58,772 nucleotides of DNA, from the NCBI GenBank assembly GCA_021732995.1, contig JAKFWA010000037.1, forward strand, positions 1 through 58,772. Direction: 5' to 3'. Shown one piece after another: positions 18,291-27,985 of this stretch. The number at the start of each line of letters is the position of its first letter. Positions within the stretch are counted from its first letter, which is position 1. Position numbers and translations under genes: made by a program. Under the pieces are notes generated by a model. That model was not told the origin of the DNA. It saw only the letters and a program-made list of their open reading frames with translations, and did not search any database. The stretch is from Planctomycetaceae bacterium (GTDB lineage: Bacteria > Planctomycetota > Planctomycetia > Planctomycetales > Planctomycetaceae).

Positions 18291-20036
18291 CTACTGACGA
18301 GGCTGGCGTTGAGCAGCCTGCATCGTCTGGAAGATCTTGTAGAAGCCCATCACCGTTGCAGCGGGGACTTCGGTTCGCAGACGCAGGCCTTCCGGCTCGG
18401 TGCCAACGGCGAAGGTGACGAAGTTCGGAGCGATCTTCAGACCCTTCAACTGGTTGACAGGCAGCGGGATGGGCAACGGCGGAATGTCGTCTTTGCCCGC
18501 TACGTCATTTGCAATCAACATGGCCTTCACCGCGAAGTTCGGGATATCGACCATGCCGATCAGGTTGGCTTTCGCTAGCTGACGTGAGCGGCTGCCGGCG
18601 ACTGGCGACGTTGGTGTGCTGCTCGCTGCCTTGACGGAGTCAATCGCTGTCTTCATCAAGTCGCTGCCCCCACCGACGGTCTGTACGACATGATCGTTCA
18701 CCGTCGTCAGACGTTGAGTGACCCCGTCCTTGCCGTACACAACCTCCATCACGTGCTTCTGGATCTGCAGCGGGTCAGCTTCTTCGCTGATTTCCTGCTT
18801 CACCTTGATGAGATCGATCGATGCGTCGCCAATCTTCTCGGCGCCTTCCTTGACCGTGATTTCCTGCTTGATGCCTGGAATTTCGAGCTTGTAGCCGGAA
18901 CTCATTTCACGGCTCAGCTTGAGCATCTTCGCGGCGGGGGTCACTTCGGTGACAATGATACCGGTGATGACACCTTCGGGACTTGGAGCAGCGAGACCGA
19001 ACGAACCGCCGATCGAGCCGTACTTGAGGTCCTTCATCTCGGCACTGAACTTGTCAACTTTCGCCTTCGCGTCAGCGTTCTCGCCGAACATGCTGGATGC
19101 GAGTTCCATCGCTGACTTGATCATGCCTTTTGTATCGCCGTGCAGCGCGAAGTAGCCCAGTTGATCCTGCGGCAGCTTGGTGAGCACTCGCAGTTCATCC
19201 GGTTCATTCTTCTGGAGCAGCAGATCGCTCTTGGTGCCCTTCTTCACGAGGAACAATTCTTCAAGCGCGAGGTTCTGATCGGTCACCTGCACGCCGATGG
19301 TGAAGGACTGCGAATCGCGAGCACCCTGAATCAACGCATGGCCGAGCTTGCCGTAGAAATCCCAGACAGCATCGAGGTTCATGCCGGGGTTCTGAGCTGC
19401 GGCGCCGGCGGTCAGGTTCTTGATCGCTTCAATGCCTTCGTTCAGCTTCTCGTCGGCTTCCTCAAACTCTTCGGCGTAGATCTCACGCAGTTGGACGAGG
19501 TTCAGGTAAGCGGACAGTTCAGAGTTTTCGCACAAATCCGTCGCGCGCTTATCGAGACCGGCGGCAATCGACTTCGACTTGCCTTCCTTGCAGGCCTTGA
19601 CCAGTTCAATCGCCGCTTCATCTTGCGAGTAAGCGACCCACTTATCGTGAGTCACGAAGCTGAAGTTTTCGCCAACGGCTTCTTCCAGCGCCTTGTCGTC
19701 GGTCGTCGGAATGATGAAGACGACCTGCGGCTGAGCGTTCTTCTGCACGAACGTCGCGACGTACCAGTCCTGCTTCAGGTCCACACCGCCGAGGGTGGGA
19801 TTAGAAATCAGCACGCCCATCGCGGGCGCCTGGCCTTGGATCAGGAAGCCCACTCCGGGAACGCCGTTGTTCACGTAGTTGCCAACTTTGACAATTGTTT
19901 GCTCGGGAGTCTTGAATCGCAGGACAACCGACGCATTCTCGGGCACCAGGTCCAATGGACCGGCCGCCAGAGCGGGCATCGTTCCCAGCAGCATCAAGCT
20001 GAGCAGCACTCCTCCAATGACACGACGCAACATCAT
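18291..20036 (-). CDS. Large secreted hypothetical protein (581 aa)
   Basis: I do not recognise a named family. A clear signal peptide (about residues 1-24, ending in PALAAG) precedes a long exported domain that alternates beta-rich and alpha-helical stretches; an acidic helical part (EIYAEEFEEADEKLNEG, about 185-201) is notable. The C-terminal part has a short proline-rich region (PPLPIPLPVNQ). The composition resembles secreted proteins of planctomycetes with no assigned role. The first two codons are both Met, so the start may be 20033. Confidence 0.75.
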   Translation of the reverse strand: MMLRRVIGGVLLSLMLLGTMPALAAGPLDLVPENASVVLRFKTPEQTIVKVGNYVNNGVPGVGFLIQGQAPAMGVLISNPTLGGVDLKQDWYVATFVQKNAQPQVVFIIPTTDDKALEEAVGENFSFVTHDKWVAYSQDEAAIELVKACKEGKSKSIAAGLDKRATDLCENSELSAYLNLVQLREIYAEEFEEADEKLNEGIEAIKNLTAGAAAQNPGMNLDAVWDFYGKLGHALIQGARDSQSFTIGVQVTDQNLALEELFLVKKGTKSDLLLQKNEPDELRVLTKLPQDQLGYFALHGDTKGMIKSAMELASSMFGENADAKAKVDKFSAEMKDLKYGSIGGSFGLAAPSPEGVITGIIVTEVTPAAKMLKLSREMSSGYKLEIPGIKQEITVKEGAEKIGDASIDLIKVKQEISEEADPLQIQKHVMEVVYGKDGVTQRLTTVNDHVVQTVGGGSDLMKTAIDSVKAASSTPTSPVAGSRSRQLAKANLIGMVDIPNFAVKAMLIANDVAGKDDIPPLPIPLPVNQLKGLKIAPNFVTFAVGTEPEGLRLRTEVPAATVMGFYKIFQTMQAAQRQPRQ

Positions 20037-20436
20037 AGTTTGTTCCTAGCGAGATCGATGAGATGGGACGAGGAGAGTCAAACGCGGCAACACGATCTCA
20101 AATTGCCGCTCAGATGCCCACGAGCGGAGCACCCTCATCACCGGTATGACCGGCATAACCTGACAATCACGCGTGGGAGTATAGCGTTAAAAGTTCCGTG
20201 TGGATCTTAAACAGACCAGTTTGACTGTGGAAAAACCCGGCCTATGTTTCTGGCGTGACCGTGACTCAGCGACTGCGGTAGCGTGAAACCGACTGCGATC
20301 AACGATGTCCATCACGACAATCTGAATTCACGACGCTACTTTATGGCGTGACAAGGAGAGCTGGGAGCTTTGAGGGGACCTTGTCACGCCATTTCTCTTT
20401 TCGCCTGCATGACTTGCGAGACAGCGAGCGTCGTCG
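20037..20436. other. Divergent intergenic region with a 14-bp perfect palindrome
   Basis: Holds the upstream regions of the large secreted protein (minus) and the DUF3293 gene (plus). The main structure is an inverted repeat ATGGCGTGACAAGG (20343-20356) and CCTTGTCACGCCAT (20379-20392) with a 22-base spacer, about 45 bases before the DUF3293 start. It may be a leader hairpin, a regulator site or a small mobile palindrome. I see no gene and no convincing promoter. Confidence 0.55.
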
Positions 20437-20889
20437 ATGCGTGGTGTTTCTGATCAAGTTCACCTGGACGCGGCTTACCGTCGCACGACGTACTGGATTG
20501 AAACTCCGCACCGCTACTACGCAATCCGCATTGATGAGCACCACCCGGAACTCGACGAGTTTCTGAGTTCTCACGGTCCGCACTGTTGGGCAGTCATTAC
20601 GGCGTTCAATCCGGACTCGCAGTTGCTCAGCCCACCGGAAAATCAGGTCCTCGCCGCGAGGCTCGCTCGTGCAGTCGAAGCTGTGGGGTTCGAGTCATTC
20701 GTTGCGACGGGAGCTGGCTGGTCGGGTGATTGGCCGCCGGAGTCAGGGCTGCTGATCGTTGGGATCGCTGAAGCCAACGCACGCGATCTGGCCCGAAAGT
20801 TTCAGCAGAAAGCATTGGTGTTCGGTGAGTCCGGTTGCAGAGCGAGACTGCTCTGGACCGACGATTGGGTCGCCACTTCCGGCAGTTGA
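20437..20889 (+). CDS. DUF3293 domain-containing protein
   Basis: A 150-residue cytoplasmic-looking protein. The DUF3293 signature is visible in WAVITAFNPDSQLLSPPEN (about 51-69), and the C-terminal half contains ESGLLIVGIAEANARDLARKF (about 103-123). The function of the family is unknown. A strong palindrome sits just upstream. The ATG at 20437 gives a sensible length for the family. Confidence 0.75.
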   Translation: MRGVSDQVHLDAAYRRTTYWIETPHRYYAIRIDEHHPELDEFLSSHGPHCWAVITAFNPDSQLLSPPENQVLAARLARAVEAVGFESFVATGAGWSGDWPPESGLLIVGIAEANARDLARKFQQKALVFGESGCRARLLWTDDWVATSGS

Positions 20890-21021
20890 TCGTTGTTTGA
20901 GGGTGGAAAAAATCCTCATCAGAACTTTAGGATTCTCCCGCGATCACGTGTCACATTGAGTTTCATCCAAGCTAGCATCTTGCCGCAATCGTGGTTTTGC
21001 TTGGATTTGATGGACCTCTTC

Positions 21022-21438
21022 ATGTCCCCGGCTTCCCTCTTCAACTTGAGCTTGCTGAAGCGCGCTTTCTGCGTGATTGCGCTGTTCAGCTTGTGGCTTG
21101 GTTTGGAGCAGACGGCGTCGGCAAGCTGTGGTGACTGGCTCGCAAATCACTCTGCTGGTCACACTCAGCAGGGACAGGTGGAAACCGCTTCCGGGGACAA
21201 GACTCGAAAAGAGGTTCCTCCGGCGCATCGGCCGTGTAACGGTCCGAAGTGTTCTCAAGGTCAGCTTCCTGCGGCTCCGCAATCGCCCGTAGTGCGGTTG
21301 CAGGCGCCCGATGAAATCACGGCACTCGCGCTCGTTGCCGGATTATCACCGCAAGCAGGAAATGACTGGATCGCAGCCGCTGAGCTGCTGGTGAGCGCTG
21401 GCTCGGGCATTCGTCTGGAGCGACCACCGCGCTGCTAG
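21022..21438 (+). CDS. Small secreted cysteine-containing protein
   Basis: About 138 residues: a signal peptide (hydrophobic FCVIALFSLWLGLEQTASAS) is followed by CGDWLANHS, then a low-complexity, Gln/Pro-rich region with PCNGPKCSQ. This pattern (CGD near the mature start, then a PC-GP-C motif) recurs in small planctomycete exported proteins of unknown role. The frame is open to 20893; 21022 and 21010 are both possible starts and neither has a strong ribosome binding site. Confidence 0.55.
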   Translation: MSPASLFNLSLLKRAFCVIALFSLWLGLEQTASASCGDWLANHSAGHTQQGQVETASGDKTRKEVPPAHRPCNGPKCSQGQLPAAPQSPVVRLQAPDEITALALVAGLSPQAGNDWIAAAELLVSAGSGIRLERPPRC

Positions 21439-21817
21439 CTGCGCGTGAATTGTGTCGCCTGTGATTTCGCACCGCCCGGCTGGAAAAAATCAGCCTGAAG
21501 AGTACCCGTCAGAAAGCTGCTGCGCGGGCGCAGTTCGTGCTGCGAAGCAGTTCGACAGGGTCGCTTCCAGGTTGGTCCCTCAGCGTCTGAAAACGACGAG
21601 CAGCTGCGCAGATCTCTGCTTTCCGGCGGTGCAAATCTTCGACTCGGTCGCTTCCGCCGTACTGTGCGCTTTGCATTGGTAAGCGTCAGTTTGACTGCCA
21701 AATGAGCCGCGTATGGCGCGGTTGAGCGACCTCTTGATCTACCTGTCGATTGGGCCTGTTCGGGCTCAGAAGTCTTATTGATTCATTATTTCCAGTCTTC
21801 TTCCAAGGGGGCCTGCT
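21439..21817. other. Intergenic region before DUF1559 gene
   Basis: About 380 bases with no gene I would support. A weak promoter-like pair TTGACT (21691-21696) and TATGGC (21712-21717), spaced by only 15 bases, lies about 100 bases before the DUF1559 start. Confidence 0.3.
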
Positions 21818-22807
<990 letters not shown>

Positions 22808-22852
22808 ATTGTAAACTGTTTTTTCATAGCTTTGTTTCGGGACAAGACCGCT

Positions 22853-23251
22853 ATGCCGCAGAATTATTTTCAAATGATAAGAATTCGCAGTTTGGAGATT
22901 GTCGCGTTGTTGTCTGTTGCGTTGCTCTGCGGTTGCTCGCAAGGAGCCCGGTCGCTGAAGCTCGACAAAGACCTGGCAAAGAAGTCGCTCGAGCAAGCCC
23001 TGACGGCTTGGCGCGACGGCAAAACGCCCAAAGATCTGCAGAGCGGGACACCGCCCATTATCTGTACTGATTTTCAATGGGCTAATGGAAAGAAGCTCAC
23101 GAAGTTCAAGATATCGGACACGGAATCTTCCGACGGCACGAATCTCCATCTCTCCGCTGAATTGGCGGTGGCCGGAGACGCCGGAGAAGAAATCAACACC
23201 GTTGATTACATCGTGGGCACAAGTCCGGTGATTACTATTTCTCGACCATGA
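22853..23251 (+). CDS. Small lipoprotein downstream of DUF1559 gene
   Basis: A signal peptide with lipobox LLCGC (lipidated C28) precedes about 100 residues of exported protein with a short beta-rich C-terminal part. It lies 45 bases behind the DUF1559 gene, and such pairs are common in planctomycetes. The frame is open to 22832; 22853 or 22874 are alternative starts. Function unknown. Confidence 0.65.
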   Translation: MPQNYFQMIRIRSLEIVALLSVALLCGCSQGARSLKLDKDLAKKSLEQALTAWRDGKTPKDLQSGTPPIICTDFQWANGKKLTKFKISDTESSDGTNLHLSAELAVAGDAGEEINTVDYIVGTSPVITISRP

Positions 23252-23279
23252 TACGGAATTTTTGCCGCAGGAATAAAAT

Positions 23280-24731
23280 ATGAAGATAATGAAGCACACA
23301 GCACTCCTTTTGGCAGCGATTGCATCTGGCGTCGCGTTTGGTGCTGAGCCGGCCACTGAGCCTCGCCCGGTACCTCTAACTCGTCCGGAAATGAAGCAGT
23401 TTCTGGAAGATATGAAGAAACGCGAGCCGCGTATTCCGTTGCCCGAACTGACGGACGCCGATCGCGAACGTATCGGCGAACGCGGAATGAACTATGAGTC
23501 CCGGCTGCGCTACCATTATATCAATGGCGGAAGCAACTCTGGCGGTGGTGGTGGTCGCGGAGGAGCACCCGGTGGCGGTGGTGGAAACGCGTTTGGTGGG
23601 TTTGGATTCTCGCGTGAAGCCGATCCCAAGATGACGCTGACCTATGCCTTTAAGACTGAGTTGTTCTGGATCGTCGCGCGCACCAACAACTGCCAATACT
23701 GTCTCGGACATCAAGAGTCCAAGCTGTTGGGTGCAGGCTTGAGCGAAGACGAGATTGCAGCGCTTGATGGCAACTGGCTGGAGTTCAAGCCGGCTGAACA
23801 AGCTGCTTTCCGATTCGCGCGGAAGGTTACCTATCAACCTCACCTGATCAGCGACGCGGACGTTGCGGATTTGAAGAAGCACTACACCGACCTGCAGATT
23901 CTCGAGATGACGCTGTCCACTGCCGGCAACAATGCAATCAATCGCTGGAAGGAAGGCGCGGGGATTCCTCAGTCATCGAACGGCGGCGGATTTGGAAATC
24001 GCCGCCCAGGTGATGGTGCTGCTGCCGGCAATGAGCCTCGCAGTGAGGCTCATCAGAGCTATCTGACGGAGACCGCGGAAAAGAATCGCAAGACGATCAC
24101 TAGCGTTGCCCCGTACCTGTTCGATGCCAAGAAGGGCGAGCCGACACACGCTTCAAATGTGTCTCGTCCCTCGGTGGAACCGCGTGCTGACGTTGAAAAG
24201 GCATTAGCTCAGGCGGCTCAACGCACCCCGCGATTGCCGTTGGTTGAGGAAGCCACAGCTCGCGAACTCTTGCCCGAGGATTGGTCGAAGGATCCCTTGC
24301 CACAATGGGTTCGCCTATTGGCCAACTTCCCGCGAGATGGCAAGTCGCGCATTCTAAGCCAGCAGTCCGCCGATACGACGGGTGACCTCAAGCCGCTGTT
24401 GAAGGCTCAAGTCAGCTGGATCATTGCTCGACAAGATCGCGCCTGGTACGCGGCTGGTCTCGCCAAGCAACGCCTGAACAAGCTCGGTGTGTCAGACGAC
24501 AAGGTCTTCGCGCTGGATGGCGACTGGTCGGAATTCACGCCTGCGGAACGAGCTCAATTCACCCTGGCCCGCAAACTGTCCGTGTCTCCGATCGTGCTGA
24601 CTGACGCCGATGTGGCAGTTGCTGTGAAGGAAGTCGGGCCGCGCGATACGACGCAACTGATCCAGTACGTCACGACCTGCGCTTCGTTCGATCGCATCAC
24701 GGAAGTGGCGGGACTGCGAGTCGAAAAGTAG
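23280..24731 (+). CDS. Tandem carboxymuconolactone-decarboxylase/AhpD-like secreted protein
   Basis: Signal peptide (about 1-21) and two AhpD-like helical domains. The first (about 110-230) contains the redox motif NCQYCLGH with C138, C141 and H144. The second (about 365-480) keeps the fold signature (ALDGDW, LARKLS) but has lost both cysteines (RAWYAAGLA), so only one site can be redox-active. A glycine-rich stretch (about 82-105) links the signal region and first domain. It may act as a peroxidase-like or alkylhydroperoxidase-like enzyme in the periplasm. A second AhpD-like gene follows at 24938. The loss in the second copy suggests a structural role for it. Confidence 0.82.
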   Translation: MKIMKHTALLLAAIASGVAFGAEPATEPRPVPLTRPEMKQFLEDMKKREPRIPLPELTDADRERIGERGMNYESRLRYHYINGGSNSGGGGGRGGAPGGGGGNAFGGFGFSREADPKMTLTYAFKTELFWIVARTNNCQYCLGHQESKLLGAGLSEDEIAALDGNWLEFKPAEQAAFRFARKVTYQPHLISDADVADLKKHYTDLQILEMTLSTAGNNAINRWKEGAGIPQSSNGGGFGNRRPGDGAAAGNEPRSEAHQSYLTETAEKNRKTITSVAPYLFDAKKGEPTHASNVSRPSVEPRADVEKALAQAAQRTPRLPLVEEATARELLPEDWSKDPLPQWVRLLANFPRDGKSRILSQQSADTTGDLKPLLKAQVSWIIARQDRAWYAAGLAKQRLNKLGVSDDKVFALDGDWSEFTPAERAQFTLARKLSVSPIVLTDADVAVAVKEVGPRDTTQLIQYVTTCASFDRITEVAGLRVEK

Positions 24732-24765
24732 GCCTACGAACGTCCTGCCGTGTGCGGCGACGGTC

Positions 24766-24815
24766 TTGAACCGTAGCAGTCCCGTCATCCCGAGTGCGGG
24801 CTGCTACGGTTTCAA
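24766..24815. terminator. Hairpin after AhpD-like gene
   Basis: Arms TTGAACCGTAGCAG (24766-24779) and CTGCTACGGTTTCAA (24801-24815) pair with a single bulged base around a 21-base loop. It lies 35 bases after the stop. There is no long T-run, so it may be a factor-assisted terminator or a palindromic repeat. Confidence 0.4.
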
Positions 24816-24937
24816 GGCTCGTTCCTCATGCGGCATTGAACGCGAAGTCATAAAACGCTGAGGCATTGAACTGACAGGGAAGAACCGGCAGATTGACGCT
24901 CGCTCCTGCCAGTGCGTTGAGTAAGGGAGATGTCAGG

Positions 24938-25489
24938 ATGGCTCATATTGCATTGCCCCCGGAGTTCCCGGGCATCATCGGACCACTCGCGGCTTATCGA
25001 GACACCGAGAAGCATCTGGACGGGTTGGCGAACGCACTGATGTGCGGACCATCTTCGCTAACGAAGGCCGAGCGCGAGCTGATCGCCACCTATGTGTCTT
25101 CCGGCAATGAATGCTATTTCTGCACAAACTCGCACGCGGCAGTAGCGCGACATCTGCTCGGTGAAAAGCAGCATCTGGTCGCCGATATTCTGGCTGATGC
25201 CGCAACCGCCCACATTGATGAAAAGCTCCGCGCGCTACTGGTGATTGCTGGCAAGGTTCGCAAAGACGGTCGGCTAGTCACAGCAGAAGACGTTGCCAAA
25301 GCGCGAGAACATGGAGCCGACGACAGAGCGATTCACGACACAGTGTTGATAGCGGCCATGTTCTGTATGTTCAATCGCTACGTGGATGGTCTCGCCACGT
25401 GGACGCCGCGCGATCCTCAAGTCTACGAGGAAATCGGCGCGCGCATCGCGACCAAAGGTTATGGCAGCCGTTTCCGGGAATCGTCCTGA
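24938..25489 (+). CDS. Peroxidase-related AhpD-like enzyme
   Basis: A 183-residue cytoplasmic-looking AhpD/CMD-family protein. The redox motif ECYFCTNSH gives C59, C62 and H66. Family members reduce peroxides or related substrates; the substrate here is unknown. The frame is open to 24893, but the ATG at 24938 has AGGGAG upstream and starts at the family's usual position (MAHIALPPEFPGI). It is one of two AhpD-like genes in this block and precedes the deiodinase-like gene. Confidence 0.85.
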   Translation: MAHIALPPEFPGIIGPLAAYRDTEKHLDGLANALMCGPSSLTKAERELIATYVSSGNECYFCTNSHAAVARHLLGEKQHLVADILADAATAHIDEKLRALLVIAGKVRKDGRLVTAEDVAKAREHGADDRAIHDTVLIAAMFCMFNRYVDGLATWTPRDPQVYEEIGARIATKGYGSRFRESS

Positions 25490-25543
25490 ATCGCTGACTG
25501 CTCTGTGTTGAGTCCATTGTTCCGGCATGGCAGGAGCTTTCGA

Positions 25544-26782
25544 ATGCGTCCGCTTCGATTTGCCGTTGTGATGTTTGCCTTGATGGAGTTGCTGATGTCC
25601 TCGCGCGCTTCCGCCGATGAACCAACCAAGGTGGCTCCTCAGCCTCGCGTCACAGTGAAGCCCGCTGAGCTGGAAGCCTTGTTCAAGGGTAAGGAGTCAT
25701 CGCCGGATGAACTGAAGGCGATGGCTGATAAGCTCGAAAAGTCTTACGAAGGCGCTCCGCCGGAAGCGGTGCGGATGCTGATTGCGATCGCGCGCGGATC
25801 GCAGATGGGACCGGGGGAAGGCTGGTTCGGAGGTTCGCAGTCGCGGTACTCGTGGTCCTGGATGGCGAAGAAGCATGAGATCGAACCCACAGGTTCCATT
25901 ACCGAGGACAAGTTCAAAGGGCCTGCCAAGTTGTTCGCGCGGCTGGATCGGAACAAGGACGGTCAGGTCACGGCGGATGATCTGGACTGGTCGGATCGGC
26001 ATCCGGTCGTGCAACAATTCTACATGATCAATCGGCTGTTCCGAAAATTTGATCGTGAGGGTGATGGCCGGGTTACTCGTGAGGACCTCTTGGCATTCTT
26101 TGAGCGCGCTGCCCAAGGTAAAGACGCCATGAGTTCCGACGACTTCCGCGACGCCATGATTGGCGGCTTGCCGGGTTTCTTGCCGGGTGATGCTCCTACT
26201 ACAGAAGTGCTGTTAAAGGGACTGGTCCGCAGCGAAATCGGGTCGTTGCAGGAAGGGCCGCGAGTTGAAGAAACAGCTCCAGACTTTCAGCTGACAAGTC
26301 AGGACGGCACTCGAACGGTGCGTTTGAGCGAGCAGCTGGGATCGAAACCCATCATTCTGGTGTTCGGCAACTTTACTTGCGGGCCGTTTCGGTCGATGTA
26401 TCCAGTTGTGGACGACCTATACCAGCGTTACCGTGACGATGCGATTTTTCTGGCCGTCTATGTTCGGGAAGCTCATCCGGATGATGGCTGGTTGATGGAA
26501 TCGAACACGAGAGTGGGCGTAAAAGTTTCTCAGCCGCAGACACAGGCCGAGCGAGTCAACGTGGCGCGGCAATGTTACGCCAAATTGCGCTACACAATGC
26601 CATTACTGGTTGATGAGATCGACGATCCCGTCGGTAATGCGTACAGCGGCATGCCGGCACGCATGTACCTGATCGACCCGGCCGGTAAAGTCGTCTACAA
26701 AGGAGGTCGCGGACCCTTTGGATTCAAGAGCGGAGAACTCGAGCAAGCATTGCTCATGCTGTTGCTTGATCTGCAGAAGTGA
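25544..26782 (+). CDS. EF-hand protein with deiodinase-like thioredoxin domain
   Basis: Signal peptide (about 1-24), then an EF-hand pair: loop 1 D135-N137-D139-Q141-D146 (DRNKDGQVTADD) and loop 2 starting D170 (DREGDGRVTRED). The C-terminal thioredoxin-fold domain (about 240-410) has FGNFTCGPFR with C279 and the hallmark EAHPDDGW (309-316), which match iodothyronine deiodinases, with Cys where animals have selenocysteine. Bacterial homologues of this type exist, but a calcium-binding fusion is notable. The enzymatic activity (reductive, possibly dehalogenating) is inference. The start is ATG 25544 with AGGAG about nine bases upstream. Confidence 0.82.
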   Translation: MRPLRFAVVMFALMELLMSSRASADEPTKVAPQPRVTVKPAELEALFKGKESSPDELKAMADKLEKSYEGAPPEAVRMLIAIARGSQMGPGEGWFGGSQSRYSWSWMAKKHEIEPTGSITEDKFKGPAKLFARLDRNKDGQVTADDLDWSDRHPVVQQFYMINRLFRKFDREGDGRVTREDLLAFFERAAQGKDAMSSDDFRDAMIGGLPGFLPGDAPTTEVLLKGLVRSEIGSLQEGPRVEETAPDFQLTSQDGTRTVRLSEQLGSKPIILVFGNFTCGPFRSMYPVVDDLYQRYRDDAIFLAVYVREAHPDDGWLMESNTRVGVKVSQPQTQAERVNVARQCYAKLRYTMPLLVDEIDDPVGNAYSGMPARMYLIDPAGKVVYKGGRGPFGFKSGELEQALLMLLLDLQK

Positions 26783-26844
26783 TTGGCCCGTGCTAAGACA
26801 CCAGGCCAGGCGCTTCTGTTGAAGTGCAGGCGAGGCTGGGAGAG

Positions 26845-26938
26845 TGCTGCGGCACAAGCGTCTCGTTTGCATGGAAGACCGGCCCAGCCCGAAGGAGGTC
26901 TTCACCCGCGTCGCAAACGAGACGCTTGCACTGCAGCA
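26845..26938. repeat. Large compound inverted repeat
   Basis: A perfect 16-bp pair CAAGCGTCTCGTTTGC (26855-26870) and GCAAACGAGACGCTTG (26913-26928) is extended by imperfect arms to about 26 bp each. Inside lies a second pair GAAGACC / GGTCTTC, giving a stem within a loop. It occupies the 425-base gap between the deiodinase-like and LpoB-like genes. The architecture resembles a small non-autonomous palindromic element or a large terminator; I see no gene in this gap. Confidence 0.6.
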
Positions 26939-27207
26939 TGTGTCTCCAGTCTTCAGGGCGACAATCCGACGCTGGCGCAACTTCAAGCCGAGCCGATTTG
27001 GCTGCTTCTTTTCCAATTCTCGCAAGCTCGCCAGCTTCTCATTCTGGAACCGATATCGACGCATTTCAGAGTCCGCCGTAGCATTACTGCTCGCCCGAGA
27101 TTCAGCCGTTGGACGATTTCTATTCAAGAAGCTGATAGCGGGCCTCAGGCACCCACTCGCCTGACCGGGATCACGGAGTGATCCACAGTTATTCGAAGGG
27201 ATTCGAC

Positions 27208-27882
27208 ATGAAGCGTCGCGGGTTTCTCCAACTGGTGACCTGCCACGGTGCGGCATTGGCAGCGGCTTGCCTGAGCGGTTGTCGCGGCAAGCAGTACGCG
27301 CACGTTCTGGATGACGATGACAAGAACATGGTTGGCAGCCATGCGGCCGGTGCCGAAGTGTTTGATCAACAGATCGAAGAGGCCGTCGGCAAACTGCTCG
27401 GCCAGCAGATGAGCGGCATTCGACAAGTCAGCCACGAAACCGCCGTGCTGGAACCGAAGCGCATTTGCTTCGTGGGGATTGAAAACGCCAGCGCTGAAGA
27501 ACTCGCCGATTCCAAGGCACAGATCTATGACCTGATCGACCAGAAAATCGCTGACTCGAAGATGTTCGAGACCATCAGCCAGCGATATGTCGAGGCAGGC
27601 CTGAAGGATGCACGGCTGCGGCCCGATGATCTCTTCAAGCCCTCGAATCGAAGCCTGTTTGCGACCGTGATGGAACGTAGTGGCACTCCGTTTGACTATC
27701 TGCTGTTCGCCCGATTCACGTCGCTAACGACGAAAAGCAACGGTGACTCACAGCGAGATTACGCGCTGAAACTGGAACTCGTTGACATCCAGACGGGCAA
27801 ATACGAGACAGTCACCGCCAAGGTTCGCAAGGGCTACCACAAGTCTGTGCTGGGCAAGATCAAGCACTACTCGGGCGACTAG
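27208..27882 (+). CDS. LpoB-like penicillin-binding protein activator, lipoprotein
   Basis: A twin-arginine signal (MKRRGFLQL) leads into lipobox LSGC with lipidated C25, suggesting Tat export and lipidation. The remainder matches LpoB-like domains (SKMFETISQRYVEAGLKD, about 121-138; SLFATVMERSGTPFDYLLFARF, about 149-170), which activate a class A penicillin-binding protein from the outer membrane. The frame is open to 27178, but the ATG at 27208 starts the signal cleanly. A COG3014-like lipoprotein gene follows, the usual genomic partner in other phyla. Confidence 0.8.
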   Translation: MKRRGFLQLVTCHGAALAAACLSGCRGKQYAHVLDDDDKNMVGSHAAGAEVFDQQIEEAVGKLLGQQMSGIRQVSHETAVLEPKRICFVGIENASAEELADSKAQIYDLIDQKIADSKMFETISQRYVEAGLKDARLRPDDLFKPSNRSLFATVMERSGTPFDYLLFARFTSLTTKSNGDSQRDYALKLELVDIQTGKYETVTAKVRKGYHKSVLGKIKHYSGD

Positions 27883-27985
27883 TCGCCGACTCCGCCTTGG
27901 GCAGTGTGCCTGAGGCGGCTCCGTTTCGGTCTAACCAGGACACGAGTGCCGTTCCGTCCCATGCTGTGCGTGGGGACGAGAGGAA

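Noticed and set aside
19140-20210. 356-codon plus-strand frame opposite the large secreted protein
   Set aside because: Composition and lack of any motif fit an antisense shadow; the minus-strand gene has a clear signal peptide.
26844-27164. 106-residue open frame over the compound palindrome
   Set aside because: It runs through the inverted repeat and has no ribosome binding site or recognisable motif; treated as spurious.
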